From: Cyclobacteriaceae bacterium
GTDB taxonomy: Bacteria; Bacteroidota; Bacteroidia; Cytophagales; Cyclobacteriaceae
Length of the DNA: 8,723 nucleotides
Reading direction: 5' to 3'
Assembly (NCBI GenBank): GCA_029880385.1
Contig: JAOUOM010000048.1
Location: 1 to 8,723, forward strand
Of this stretch, positions 1 to 7,323 are shown piece by piece; the stretch's first letter is position 1; each line of letters opens with the position of its first letter. The position numbers and the translations under genes are program-made. The notes under the pieces are model-generated. The model did no database searches and was not told the origin of the DNA. It saw only the letters and a program-made list of their open reading frames with translations.

Positions 1-1023
1 GTCATTCCATGTGTCGGACGTAGGGTTTTGAATGGTGGTTTCCACTATTCGCTGGTTAGGGGAGCCTTCATTGGTCTGCAGGATCAGCCGGTCACCCTCC
101 GTGAAGAGTATCCCTTCCTCCGTTTCCATGTCATCATCGATCAGGACTATTTTGCCTGCTGCTTCCGTCAGGTCTTTGATATAAAGCACATTGCCACTGG
201 TGCTGTTGGCCGCTGAAATGACAAGGTATCGGTCGTCTTCGGTAACATAGCCAAAAATGTAACGAAAGGGCTGTGATTCACCCCCAAATACGAGTTCATC
301 CTGCGATTGTGGTGTGCCCAGTTTATGATAAAACAATTGATGTACCTGTGTTTTTGCAGATAGTTCACTGCCATCGGTAGGTTTGTCATAAGAACTGTAA
401 TAAAAACCCTCATTACCGCGCCATGACAATCCACTGAATTTGATGTTTTGGAGGGTGTCTTCAATGATTTCACCGCTCCGTGTATCCATGACCATTGCTT
501 TCCTCCAGTCAGAACCGCCAATGGAAATCATAAATCCAAATAATGACCCATCATCGGTAAAGCTTGTACCTGCAAGGGAAATGGTGCCATCATCCGAAAA
601 GGAATTGGGATCCAGGAATATCTCGGGTTCCTCGTCCTGGGATTTGCGACGGTACCATACACTCTGGTTTTGCAATCCATCGTTTTTAGTGAAATACTCC
701 CAGTCGCCATTTTTCTCAGGGGCAGAAATACGTGCATAGTCAAACAACTTCTGCAATCGTTCATTGATCTGCTTCCGAAACGGTATTTTCTCCAAATACC
801 CAAAGGTCACATCGTTTTGGGCTTTTACCCATTGAGCGGTTTCATCCGAAAGATCGTCTTCCAGCCAGCGATAGGGGTCTGCAACCTCCGTTCCAAAATA
901 GTTTGTCGTCGTATCAACCGTACGGGTTACGGGATAGGCCAGTGAGTGTACACCGGTTGACGGATCCTGCCGGCAGCCCACCATAAGGCCTGCAAGCAAT
1001 AGGGAATAACAAGCGAATTTCAT
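1..1023 (-). CDS. Prolyl oligopeptidase family (S9A) serine peptidase, lipoprotein, N-terminal part
   Basis: This is an open frame of 341 codons that runs off the left edge, so only the N-terminal part is present. Residues 1-17 look like a lipoprotein signal: a short basic start, a hydrophobic run, and the lipobox-like LMVGC with Cys17 as the acylation site. Met at -3 is not the commonest residue there. Residues 41-55 (NYFGTEVADPYRWLE) are the hallmark at the start of prolyl oligopeptidases, which cleave short peptides after proline. The rest, about residues 75-341, fits the seven-bladed propeller that gates the active site. The catalytic Ser-Asp-His hydrolase domain would lie beyond the window and cannot be checked, so activity is inferred from family membership. 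The likely location is anchored in a membrane facing the periplasm. serS lies 70 bases upstream on the same strand with no clear terminator between them, so read-through is possible. Confidence 0.9.
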   Translation of the reverse strand, partial: MKFACYSLLLAGLMVGCRQDPSTGVHSLAYPVTRTVDTTTNYFGTEVADPYRWLEDDLSDETAQWVKAQNDVTFGYLEKIPFRKQINERLQKLFDYARISAPEKNGDWEYFTKNDGLQNQSVWYRRKSQDEEPEIFLDPNSFSDDGTISLAGTSFTDDGSLFGFMISIGGSDWRKAMVMDTRSGEIIEDTLQNIKFSGLSWRGNEGFYYSSYDKPTDGSELSAKTQVHQLFYHKLGTPQSQDELVFGGESQPFRYIFGYVTEDDRYLVISAANSTSGNVLYIKDLTEAAGKIVLIDDDMETEEGILFTEGDRLILQTNEGSPNQRIVETTIQNPTSDTWND

Positions 1024-1049
1024 TTTCAGGTAATTTAATTTCCTGAAAA
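1023..1049. repeat. 27-bp near-perfect dyad at the S9 peptidase start codon
   Basis: Arms TTTTCAGG (1023-1030) and CCTGAAAA (1042-1049) are exact inverted repeats of 8 bp. Between them the centre is also symmetrical (AATT T AATT, 1032-1040), leaving one mismatched pair at 1031/1041. The left end includes the A of the peptidase ATG read on the minus strand. It could be an operator, or a leader hairpin that hides the ribosome-binding region. There is no T-tract, so it does not look like a terminator for serS. The symmetry is seen directly; the function is inferred. Confidence 0.55.
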
Positions 1050-1093
1050 ATAAAACAATCCTGCTCAAATCAATAATATATTCCTATAAACGG

Positions 1094-2371
1094 TTATTTT
1101 TTGATCATGTCAAATCCCGTGTATTTGCGCAACACTTCCGGGACTACAATCCCGTCACCTGTCTGATTGTTTTCCAGTAATGCCGCCAATATCCGGGGCA
1201 CAGCCAGTGCGCTCCCGTTTAACGTATGGGCCAGTTCTTTTTTGCCGTCGGCGTTGGTAAAGCGCAACTTCAGACGATTGGCCTGGAATGTCTCAAAATT
1301 CGAGACCGAACTTACTTCCAGCCATTTTTCCTGTGCGGCTGAAAACACTTCAAAATCATAGGTGATTGCCGACGTAAACCCCATATCACCACCACACAAC
1401 CTCAGAATCCTATAGGGCAGTCCCAGGCTGGAAACCAACTTTTCTACATGGCTTACCATTTCATCAAGAAGCGCATACGACTGGTTTGGATGGGCGATTT
1501 GCACAATTTCCACTTTATCAAACTGGTGCAACCGGTTGAGTCCCCGGACATGTGCCCCCCACGAACCCGCTTCCCTTCTAAAACAAGGGGTATATCCGGC
1601 ATTTTTGATAGGAAAATCCGATTCAGACAAAATCACGTCCCGGTACATATTGGTAATGGGTACCTCGGCCGTTGGTATCAGGTATAGATTTGTGCCTTCA
1701 ATGTGGTACATCTGTCCTTCTTTGTCCGGCAATTGCCCCGTGCCATAACCTGAGTCTTCATTGATCAAAACCGGAGGCTGCACCTCTGTATATCCGGCCT
1801 TGGTTGCTTCATCCAGAAAATAATTGACCAACGCCCGGACCATACGGGCACCTTCTTTTTTGTAAAAGGGAAATCCTGCACCCGACACTTTGTTGCCCAA
1901 TTCAAAGTCAATAATGTCATATTCACTGATAAGGTCCCAATGCGGTCGTGCCCCTTCGGGAAGTACGGGAATTTGCCCTCCTGTTTTGACTACTTCATTA
2001 TCATCGGCTGACCTACCGGCAGGCACCTGGTCGTGAGGGATGTTTGGCAGGTTATAAAGTTGTGATTTTAACGATTCTTCGGTCGATTGAAGGGCCTCTG
2101 CCAATAGTTTGCCTTGCTGTTTCAACTGGCCTGTTTCTAATTTTGCAGCCTCTGCTTCGTCTTTTTTTCCTTCTTTCATCAGGCCACCAATCATTTTGGC
2201 TAACTGATTAGATTTGGCCAAAACTTCTTCCAGCTCATTTTGCTGTGCTTTTCGCAGATCATCGGTCTTGATGACAGCATCTAAAAGTTCACCAGAATTT
2301 CGAATCCCCCTTTTCTCGAGGCCTTTGATGTATTTTTCCAGATTTTCCCGAATAGTAGCTACTTGCAACAT
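1094..2371 (-). CDS. serS: Seryl-tRNA synthetase
   Basis: This 425-residue class II aminoacyl-tRNA synthetase charges tRNA-Ser (and tRNA-Sec where present) with serine in the cytoplasm. Residues 1-110 are the long two-helix coiled-coil arm that grips the tRNA long variable arm. The catalytic core shows motif 1 around residues 176-202 with its Pro, the serine-binding TAE at 234-236, motif 2 at about 258-289 (FRREAGS then GLNRLHQFDKVE), and motif 3 at about 384-400 (LNGSALAVPR). The stretch SSVSNFETFQANR at 354-366 is also typical. Length matches the family. I start the gene at the ATG at 2371 because MLQVATIREN is where the family begins. The frame stays open to an ATG at 2413, adding 14 residues that look unlike any SerRS N-terminus. 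It is divergent from rho across 282 bases. Confidence 0.97.
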   Translation of the reverse strand: MLQVATIRENLEKYIKGLEKRGIRNSGELLDAVIKTDDLRKAQQNELEEVLAKSNQLAKMIGGLMKEGKKDEAEAAKLETGQLKQQGKLLAEALQSTEESLKSQLYNLPNIPHDQVPAGRSADDNEVVKTGGQIPVLPEGARPHWDLISEYDIIDFELGNKVSGAGFPFYKKEGARMVRALVNYFLDEATKAGYTEVQPPVLINEDSGYGTGQLPDKEGQMYHIEGTNLYLIPTAEVPITNMYRDVILSESDFPIKNAGYTPCFRREAGSWGAHVRGLNRLHQFDKVEIVQIAHPNQSYALLDEMVSHVEKLVSSLGLPYRILRLCGGDMGFTSAITYDFEVFSAAQEKWLEVSSVSNFETFQANRLKLRFTNADGKKELAHTLNGSALAVPRILAALLENNQTGDGIVVPEVLRKYTGFDMIKK

Positions 2372-2511
2372 TGTATATTGAATTTGGGCACAAAATAAGG
2401 GCTTACGAGTCAATTATCCCCACTCATACCCTTCTAAAATATATACAAGGAAAATCCTGAACTAACTTTCCAGGCAAAACCACTGTTAGACACAACAAAA
2501 TAACCAATTCA

Positions 2512-2543
2512 TTTGCTTTATCAGACAGTAGTACCTATAATTG
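2512..2543 (+). promoter_or_regulatory. Probable rho promoter, Bacteroidota type
   Basis: TTTG at 2512-2515, then 20 bases, then TATAATTG at 2536-2543. The Bacteroidota housekeeping sigma factor recognises TTTG about 20 bases before TAnnTTTG. The match here is exact at the upstream box and has one mismatch in the -7 box. Transcription would begin near 2550, giving rho a leader of about 100 nucleotides. I saw no comparably good promoter for serS on the minus strand of the same spacer; the best is a weak TATATTTT-like run in the AT-rich part near 2435-2450. Confidence 0.5.
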
Positions 2544-2549
2544 TGCGTC

Positions 2550-2653
2550 CATTCAGACACTCCACAGGTCAAAGACACGTTCCTCCTGCTTTTTTACTAA
2601 ATACCAACTACCCACATACTGGATATTATCATTCTACTACGTAACACTTTTAT
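2550..2653 (+). promoter_or_regulatory. C-rich, G-poor rho leader, possible autoregulatory rut-like region
   Basis: The sequence between the predicted start of transcription and the rho ATG contains roughly three C for each G (about 32 to 10 by hand count). C residues recur in short clusters (TCC, CCTCC, ACC, CCC) and I see no stable hairpin. Unstructured C-over-G RNA is what Rho loads on, and E. coli rho is known to be autoregulated by termination in its leader. That the same happens here is inference from composition and position. Confidence 0.35.
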
Positions 2654-4369
2654 ATGTACACATTAGACGATCTTAGTGTAAGATTATTGTCAGAGCTAAG
2701 GGACATTGCCGAAGAAATCGGTGTTAAAAACGCGAAAAAAGCTCAAAAAAAAGAACTTATTTATATGATTCTCGACCAGCAGGCCACGATGCCTGACGAA
2801 GAGATCGAAAAACTAAAAGCCCCAAAAGCCTCACCCACGACAATAGCCGCCACAGGCGAAGACGAAGCGGCGGAAAGTACACCACCATCTGCCGAAGAAC
2901 CGGAAATGGAAACGTCAAATGACCGTAGGCCATCTTCCCGGAAAAGGAAAAATGTAGCCCGGATCGAAGAAACCATTAAAGATGCCGTTGCCGATCAGGG
3001 AGCCGAAGACTTATTAGCTTCCCTCAACCTGGAAATTGATAAAGTTACCAGTACATCTGCCAGGAAGCCTGAGGAAAATGAGCAGGTTATTGACAAAAAA
3101 GAATTCACAAAAGAACCACGTGAGCACAGGGAGCCGCGAGAACCAAGAGAGGATAAACGAAGGGAAGCAAAAAAACCCGTCGAATCACAACCTGATCCCA
3201 GAAAAGAAGAAGCAAGGGCCAAAAAAGAAGAGCACGCCCGTAATATCAAGGAGTTTGAAGGGATTGTGGAAAATGAAGGAGTCCTGGAAATCATGCAGGA
3301 TGGTTACGGCTTCCTTCGTTCCAGCGATTACCATTACCTGGCTTCGCCCGACGATATTTATGTATCTCCTTCACAAATTAAATTATTCGGCCTACGTACC
3401 GGCGACACGGTAAAAGGACAAATACGCCCACCGAAAGACGGGGAAAAGTATTTTGCCCTTTTAAAAGTTGATACCGTCAACGGAAGGACGACTGAAGAGA
3501 TTCGTGATCGTATTGCATTTGAATACCTCACACCTCTTTTTCCTGAAGAAAAATTAAAGTTGAGCACCACGCCGGACAATTATTCCACCCGTATCCTCGA
3601 CATGTTTGCCCCTATTGGTAAGGGTCAGCGGGGAATGATCGTGGCACAACCGAAAACAGGTAAAACTGTCCTGCTCAAAAACGTAGCCAATGCCATTGCC
3701 CAAAACCATCCCGAATGCTACCTCATTATCTTATTGATCGACGAACGCCCTGAAGAAGTAACGGATATGGCACGATCGGTAAAGGCGGAAGTCATTGCTT
3801 CCACTTTTGATGAACAAGCTGAAAAGCACGTGAAAGTAGCGTCAATTGTTTTGGAAAAAGCAAAAAGAATGGTGGAATGCGGTCACGATGTAGTGATTCT
3901 GCTTGATTCGATTACACGCCTTGCCCGTGCGTACAACACGGTCGTACCATCATCCGGAAAAATTCTTTCCGGAGGTGTGGATGCCAATGCATTACACAAG
4001 CCCAAGCGATTTTTTGGCGCTGCCCGGAATGTGGAAAATGGGGGTTCACTGACCATCATTGCTACGGCCCTTATCGAGACAGGCTCCAAAATGGACGAAG
4101 TGATCTTTGAGGAATTCAAAGGAACAGGTAACATGGAACTCCAGCTCGACAGAAAGCTCTCTAATAAACGGGTATATCCTGCGATTGACGTTCCCGCATC
4201 CGGTACCCGACGCGAAGATCTCCTGTTGGACAAAGAACAATTGAGCAGGGTATGGATTTTACGCAAATTTATGGCAGATATGACCAGTGCAGAAGCCATG
4301 GAGTTTCTGTTAAATAAAATGAAAGGGACACGAAACAATGATGAGTTCCTTGTTTCAATGAATGGATAA
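2654..4369 (+). CDS. rho: Transcription termination factor Rho with long N-terminal insert
   Basis: This 571-residue hexameric RNA-dependent ATPase pulls on nascent RNA and terminates transcription. Residues 1-44 form the helical Rho N domain. Residues 45-200 are an insert absent from E. coli Rho (about 419 residues): Pro/Glu/Ala-rich at first, then strongly charged, with three EPRE units at 154-166. The RNA-binding OB fold follows (about 208-275, with DGYGFLRS at 216-223 and DDIYVSPSQI at 233-242). The motor domain has the P-loop AQPKTGKT (331-338), the catalytic-Glu region LIDERPEEV (361-369), Walker B DVVILLD (412-418), the secondary RNA-binding loop around LSGGVDANALHKPKRFFG (438-455) and an arginine-finger region TRRE (518-521). 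All core motifs are intact, so it should be active. The ATG at 2654 follows an AT-rich stretch without a Shine-Dalgarno sequence. The gene is monocistronic, ending at a strong terminator. Confidence 0.98.
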   Translation: MYTLDDLSVRLLSELRDIAEEIGVKNAKKAQKKELIYMILDQQATMPDEEIEKLKAPKASPTTIAATGEDEAAESTPPSAEEPEMETSNDRRPSSRKRKNVARIEETIKDAVADQGAEDLLASLNLEIDKVTSTSARKPEENEQVIDKKEFTKEPREHREPREPREDKRREAKKPVESQPDPRKEEARAKKEEHARNIKEFEGIVENEGVLEIMQDGYGFLRSSDYHYLASPDDIYVSPSQIKLFGLRTGDTVKGQIRPPKDGEKYFALLKVDTVNGRTTEEIRDRIAFEYLTPLFPEEKLKLSTTPDNYSTRILDMFAPIGKGQRGMIVAQPKTGKTVLLKNVANAIAQNHPECYLIILLIDERPEEVTDMARSVKAEVIASTFDEQAEKHVKVASIVLEKAKRMVECGHDVVILLDSITRLARAYNTVVPSSGKILSGGVDANALHKPKRFFGAARNVENGGSLTIIATALIETGSKMDEVIFEEFKGTGNMELQLDRKLSNKRVYPAIDVPASGTRREDLLLDKEQLSRVWILRKFMADMTSAEAMEFLLNKMKGTRNNDEFLVSMNG

Positions 4370-4382
4370 CAAGTTAAAACAT

Positions 4383-4422
4383 AAAAAAAGCCCCCGAGTC
4401 TGATGATTCGGGGGCTTTTTTA
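4383..4422. terminator. Bidirectional intrinsic terminator between rho and the saccharopine dehydrogenase-like gene
   Basis: An 8-bp GC-rich stem, GCCCCCGA (4390-4397) pairing with TCGGGGGC (4408-4415), closes a 10-base loop. A 7-base A-tract (4383-4389) precedes it and a T-tract (4416-4421) follows, so it can end transcription in both directions. It lies 13 bases after the rho stop and 21 bases from the stop of the convergent minus-strand gene, which suits a shared terminator. Confidence 0.93.
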
Positions 4423-4442
4423 TTATGCAAATTCCATTTGAC

Positions 4443-5651
4443 TTATTCACCATCCACATATGCCTGAAGATAGCCGAATTTTGGCGTCAGTCTGCCCTCA
4501 TCAGTTATCATGGCCCGATGGATCACTCCATTCTGATCGCCGCCCAATAAATGTGGGAGCACATTCTTTATCAGCTGTTCACCAAAACTATTGGATGCAT
4601 CGCGCGGAAGCTCACAAGGCAGGTTATCGATTGCCATCACACTTATATCACCACCGCTAAAGGGAGGCAAAACACGATCTTCAGTTGCGTCATAATCATA
4701 AACCGGATCATCAATGGTAGATGCCTTTTTTGTGCTGGGGATTGAGCCCTCAATATCACACGATACATCGGCAATCACACTGATTTGGAATTCATCCGTC
4801 ACGATATCTTCCCGTTTAAATAAGACGGGTGCACTGGGGTTCCAATAAGCGGCTGCAATCAGTAGGTCTGTTTTATTTGCATACGGCATGAAATTGCTGC
4901 CGTATTTTTCGGGAAATTCAAAAAAATCCTGTCTGCTATATTCACTACCGTCTTTTCGATGGTAATAATCACTGGAATGCAGCTGGGCAAATACAGGATA
5001 CGCAAAAATCCCATTCAATAATTCTCCGGGGCTTACCTCCTTTACGCCTACCTCTCGCAACACTTCTTTTGCGCCTTCCGCGACTCTTCCTCCTCCTGTA
5101 ATGGCCATTTTTATAGGAGGGAGTTTTATTTTACTAAATTCAGTCTTTAAATCTGCCAGATCCAGGCAGTCTTTTGCCCTGCGTAATTCAAACAATCTGT
5201 TTTTCCTGCCGTAAAGCCATAATCCGTTATACGCCCCGACAATTCCGGCCCACTTGCCAAAAGCAATGATTCGTTGGCCGTTTTTATCGGTCAGGGTCTC
5301 ATAATCAATCAACCGGATGCGTTTATTCAGTATCTCTCGCAACAAATTCCGATTGTACGGCTGCTTTTTGATTGTATGCGAAAAGAAAAAATACGTCTTG
5401 CCTCCAATAAGCGATGTTATTGGGACTTCTTTTACGCCAAAAAGAATGTCACATGCTTCCACTGATTCAACTACCTCTATTCCTGCATCGCGATAGTCCT
5501 GATCCGAAAAACACCGCGTCGCGCTGGACTGTACGAATACTTTACATGTTGGAAATTGGGTTTGAATGAGGTGAGCTTGTGCTGGGGTTGCGGGTACACG
5601 TTTATCTGCCGGGACTTTTCCTTCTCTGATAAGTCCAATTTTTATCATCAT
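4443..5651 (-). CDS. Stand-alone lysine-ketoglutarate reductase-like saccharopine dehydrogenase
   Basis: This 402-residue protein resembles the N-terminal (lysine-ketoglutarate reductase) half of eukaryotic AASS more than a plain alanine dehydrogenase. Shared stretches recalled from that family are KTYFFFSHTIK (85-95), RLIDYETL (113-120), IAFGKWAGIVG (129-139), ADVSCDIEGSI (294-304), DNLPCELPRDAS (342-353) and the ending around AMITDEGRLTPKFGYLQ (380-396). Lys74 in GVKEVP and His92 in FSHT align with the catalytic Lys/His pair of yeast saccharopine dehydrogenase Lys1. The glycine-rich nucleotide-binding turn is ITGGGRVAEG (184-193). The expected reaction is NAD(P)H-dependent condensation of lysine with 2-oxoglutarate to saccharopine, or its reverse, in the cytosol. 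The direction and the cofactor cannot be read here. The saccharopine-splitting partner (the second half of AASS) is not in this window. Two adjacent ATGs (5651, 5648) are possible starts. The gene is divergent from the membrane methyltransferase by 49 bases. Confidence 0.85.
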   Translation of the reverse strand: MMIKIGLIREGKVPADKRVPATPAQAHLIQTQFPTCKVFVQSSATRCFSDQDYRDAGIEVVESVEACDILFGVKEVPITSLIGGKTYFFFSHTIKKQPYNRNLLREILNKRIRLIDYETLTDKNGQRIIAFGKWAGIVGAYNGLWLYGRKNRLFELRRAKDCLDLADLKTEFSKIKLPPIKMAITGGGRVAEGAKEVLREVGVKEVSPGELLNGIFAYPVFAQLHSSDYYHRKDGSEYSRQDFFEFPEKYGSNFMPYANKTDLLIAAAYWNPSAPVLFKREDIVTDEFQISVIADVSCDIEGSIPSTKKASTIDDPVYDYDATEDRVLPPFSGGDISVMAIDNLPCELPRDASNSFGEQLIKNVLPHLLGGDQNGVIHRAMITDEGRLTPKFGYLQAYVDGE

Positions 5652-5700
5652 TTTTATTGGGGTAATTATACGGTAAATTTAAGTCAAAATAAGTGATGAC

Positions 5701-6294
5701 TTGAAAGACTATATCCTAATTTCCGCCGGTTGGGCTACCTATTTTGCCCTACACAGCCTGCTTGCTTCTTCTCAGATTAAAAAGGCCGTTCATCCTTATT
5801 TAAAAGGTATTCGCTATCGTCTTTTTTACTCCGTTTTTAGTACGGCGGGATTAGCTCTCCTGCTATTTTTTATCCATCAGAGGGAAAATGAACTGATCGC
5901 CAGTTCATACTGGAGCCGCTCAATTGCCCTGATAAGTATCTTCTTTGCTTTGTATCTGTTTAAAAAAGCATTTCAACATATATCTGTTTCTCCTTTCCTG
6001 GGCCTGATGCCGGAAGCCGAAAGCCATGAACTAATCCTGAAAGGTATTTACATGTCAATGCGGCACCCCCTATATACAGGCACCCTTTTGCTCTATCTTG
6101 GATGGTTTTTCTTTTCTCCTACCGACCTGGCACTACTTTCCGGCATCTGTTTGCTTCTGTACCTCCCAATAGGGATTTATTTGGAAGAAAGGAAACTAAT
6201 AGGCCAACATGGATCGAAATACATTGCCTACAAAAAAACGACACCCGCGCTTTTTCCCCGGATATTCCGGTCAAAAAATAATATCAAACATTGA
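5701..6294 (+). CDS. Small integral membrane methyltransferase, NnrU/isoprenylcysteine methyltransferase-like
   Basis: This 197-residue membrane protein has about five hydrophobic segments (near residues 4-22, 40-59, 72-88, 126-139 and 142-160). Its C-terminal half carries the signature of the ICMT/PEMT/NnrU group: MSMRHPLYTG at 118-127, then LEERKLIGQHG at 161-171 with paired Glu, then a YxxY (174-177) and a Pro near the end. In that group these residues bind S-adenosylmethionine. The substrate is unknown; related proteins methylate prenyl-cysteine, phospholipids or thiols, and none can be chosen here. The start is TTG at 5701: the frame has a stop at 5680 and no ATG or GTG between, and the next in-frame ATG lies after several membrane segments. 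Upstream ATG 5696 is out of frame. The 3' end overlaps the AraC-family gene by 11 bases, tail to tail. Confidence 0.8.
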   Translation: MKDYILISAGWATYFALHSLLASSQIKKAVHPYLKGIRYRLFYSVFSTAGLALLLFFIHQRENELIASSYWSRSIALISIFFALYLFKKAFQHISVSPFLGLMPEAESHELILKGIYMSMRHPLYTGTLLLYLGWFFFSPTDLALLSGICLLLYLPIGIYLEERKLIGQHGSKYIAYKKTTPALFPRIFRSKNNIKH

Positions 6295-7198
6295 TTAAGG
6301 ATTCCCTTCTCCGCATTTTTCCGGCCGGGATGCCAAACATCATCTTAAAACGTCGACAAAAATAGGCTGTGTCTTTATACCCAACGTCTTTGCCGATTTC
6401 CCGAATACTCTTTTTGGAGGTTCGAAGCAGGTTTACGGCCATTTCCATACGTTGGTACTCGATATAATCCTGGGGATTGATTCCCGTCAGCATCTTAAAA
6501 TACTGGCCTACATAGTCCTCAGATACATTTGCCACATTTGCCAACACCTTATTGGACAAATCATCACTCAGGTTCTCCTTGATATACCCAAAAATATCAA
6601 TAAGGCGCGGGTCTTTGAAATAGGTAGAATTGGTGGCAAACTGCTCTAAAAATAAGCGGTTTTTAATGATATACCGGATCAATTCAATAACAGCATGTTC
6701 GGTAAGAAGTTTGATGATGCGACTTCTGCCATGAAAGGATGAATTGTTTTCCCGATTGATCTCCCGTATCAAATTTCCCAGTTTTTGACTGTTTCGTATG
6801 ACAAAAGCCGGAATATCGAGGGAAGCAAAAAAATTGACCGAGTCAAATACTTTTGAGTCAAACGAAATCGAACTGTAACTATTGGCCCCGAACGATTCGT
6901 CATTCAGGTTTTTGAAATATTGTTCTTTGTGTGTGAGAAACTCGTCTTTTGACAGACTGATCACTTCACCGGCACCAAAAGAAAGTGAAATTTGTTTTCC
7001 CCCCGGCACAAACAATATTTCCCCTGGGAATACTTCTTCCTTTTCTTTCCCAAAACGGATTGCTCCAGCCATTACCAGAAAAAGAGAATTTTCCACATCG
7101 TAATTATTCTCAATGGTAACCGGGCGCAAAATGTTAATATTCCTAGCCTTGACAAAGCTAACAGATAATGATTCGATAATTCTGTTATAGTCTTCCAT
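6284..7198 (-). CDS. AraC-family transcriptional regulator
   Basis: This 304-residue protein has a C-terminal AraC/XylS DNA-binding domain. The first helix-turn-helix lies at about 215-240 (LSNKVLANVANVSEDYVGQYFK, shown by key residues) and the second at about 264-290 (SIREIGKDVGYKDTAYFCRRF region, ending in FGIPAG). The pattern IGxDVGYxDxxYFxRxFK is the family signature. The N-terminal part (about 20-90) looks like a cupin-type sensing domain: it has short beta-like strands and the turn VFPGEILFVPGG at 56-67. The effector is unknown. Length is usual for the family. The upstream spacer (7199-7323, 125 bases) is very AT-rich and I found no convincing -33/-7 pair or operator in it. The acyl-CoA dehydrogenase gene lies just upstream on the same strand, so co-transcription is possible but unproven. 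Confidence 0.92.
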   Translation of the reverse strand: MEDYNRIIESLSVSFVKARNINILRPVTIENNYDVENSLFLVMAGAIRFGKEKEEVFPGEILFVPGGKQISLSFGAGEVISLSKDEFLTHKEQYFKNLNDESFGANSYSSISFDSKVFDSVNFFASLDIPAFVIRNSQKLGNLIREINRENNSSFHGRSRIIKLLTEHAVIELIRYIIKNRLFLEQFATNSTYFKDPRLIDIFGYIKENLSDDLSNKVLANVANVSEDYVGQYFKMLTGINPQDYIEYQRMEMAVNLLRTSKKSIREIGKDVGYKDTAYFCRRFKMMFGIPAGKMRRRESLINV

Positions 7199-7323
7199 CT
7201 GCCTGGAAATATGATCTTTACAAGATTAATTTCTGAATAGAATTGAAATTATTGTACGAATCTAATATTTAATTCAAATTTTCCCAAGCCAATCATATAA
7301 ATTTCTTTCAAGACATTATTTGA

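Noticed and set aside
168..945. Several open frames of 60-120 codons on both strands under the left-edge gene
   Set aside because: They lie in other frames of the S9 peptidase, which has continuous family-typical sequence through the whole region.
1050..1093. Terminator or promoter between serS and the S9 peptidase gene
   Set aside because: No GC-rich stem with a T-tract, and only a TTGATTTG-like -7 candidate without a properly spaced -33 box.
2372..2413. N-terminal extension of SerRS by 14 residues from the ATG at 2413
   Set aside because: The extra residues match nothing in the family, whose members begin at about the MLQVATIREN segment; the ATG at 2371 is preferred.
2372..2511. Possible small RNA, tRNA or T-box-like leader upstream of serS
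   Set aside because: I found no cloverleaf, no stable long stem and no terminator-like structure; T-box leaders are also not expected in Bacteroidota.
3036..3413. 125-codon plus-strand frame inside rho
   Set aside because: It is an out-of-frame shadow of the charged, low-complexity Rho insert; its composition is a by-product of that sequence.
7199..7323. Imperfect inverted repeats of GAATT/AATTC type and TTTG boxes before the AraC-family gene
   Set aside because: In such AT-rich DNA these occur by chance; arms need gaps to align and the promoter spacings do not fit.
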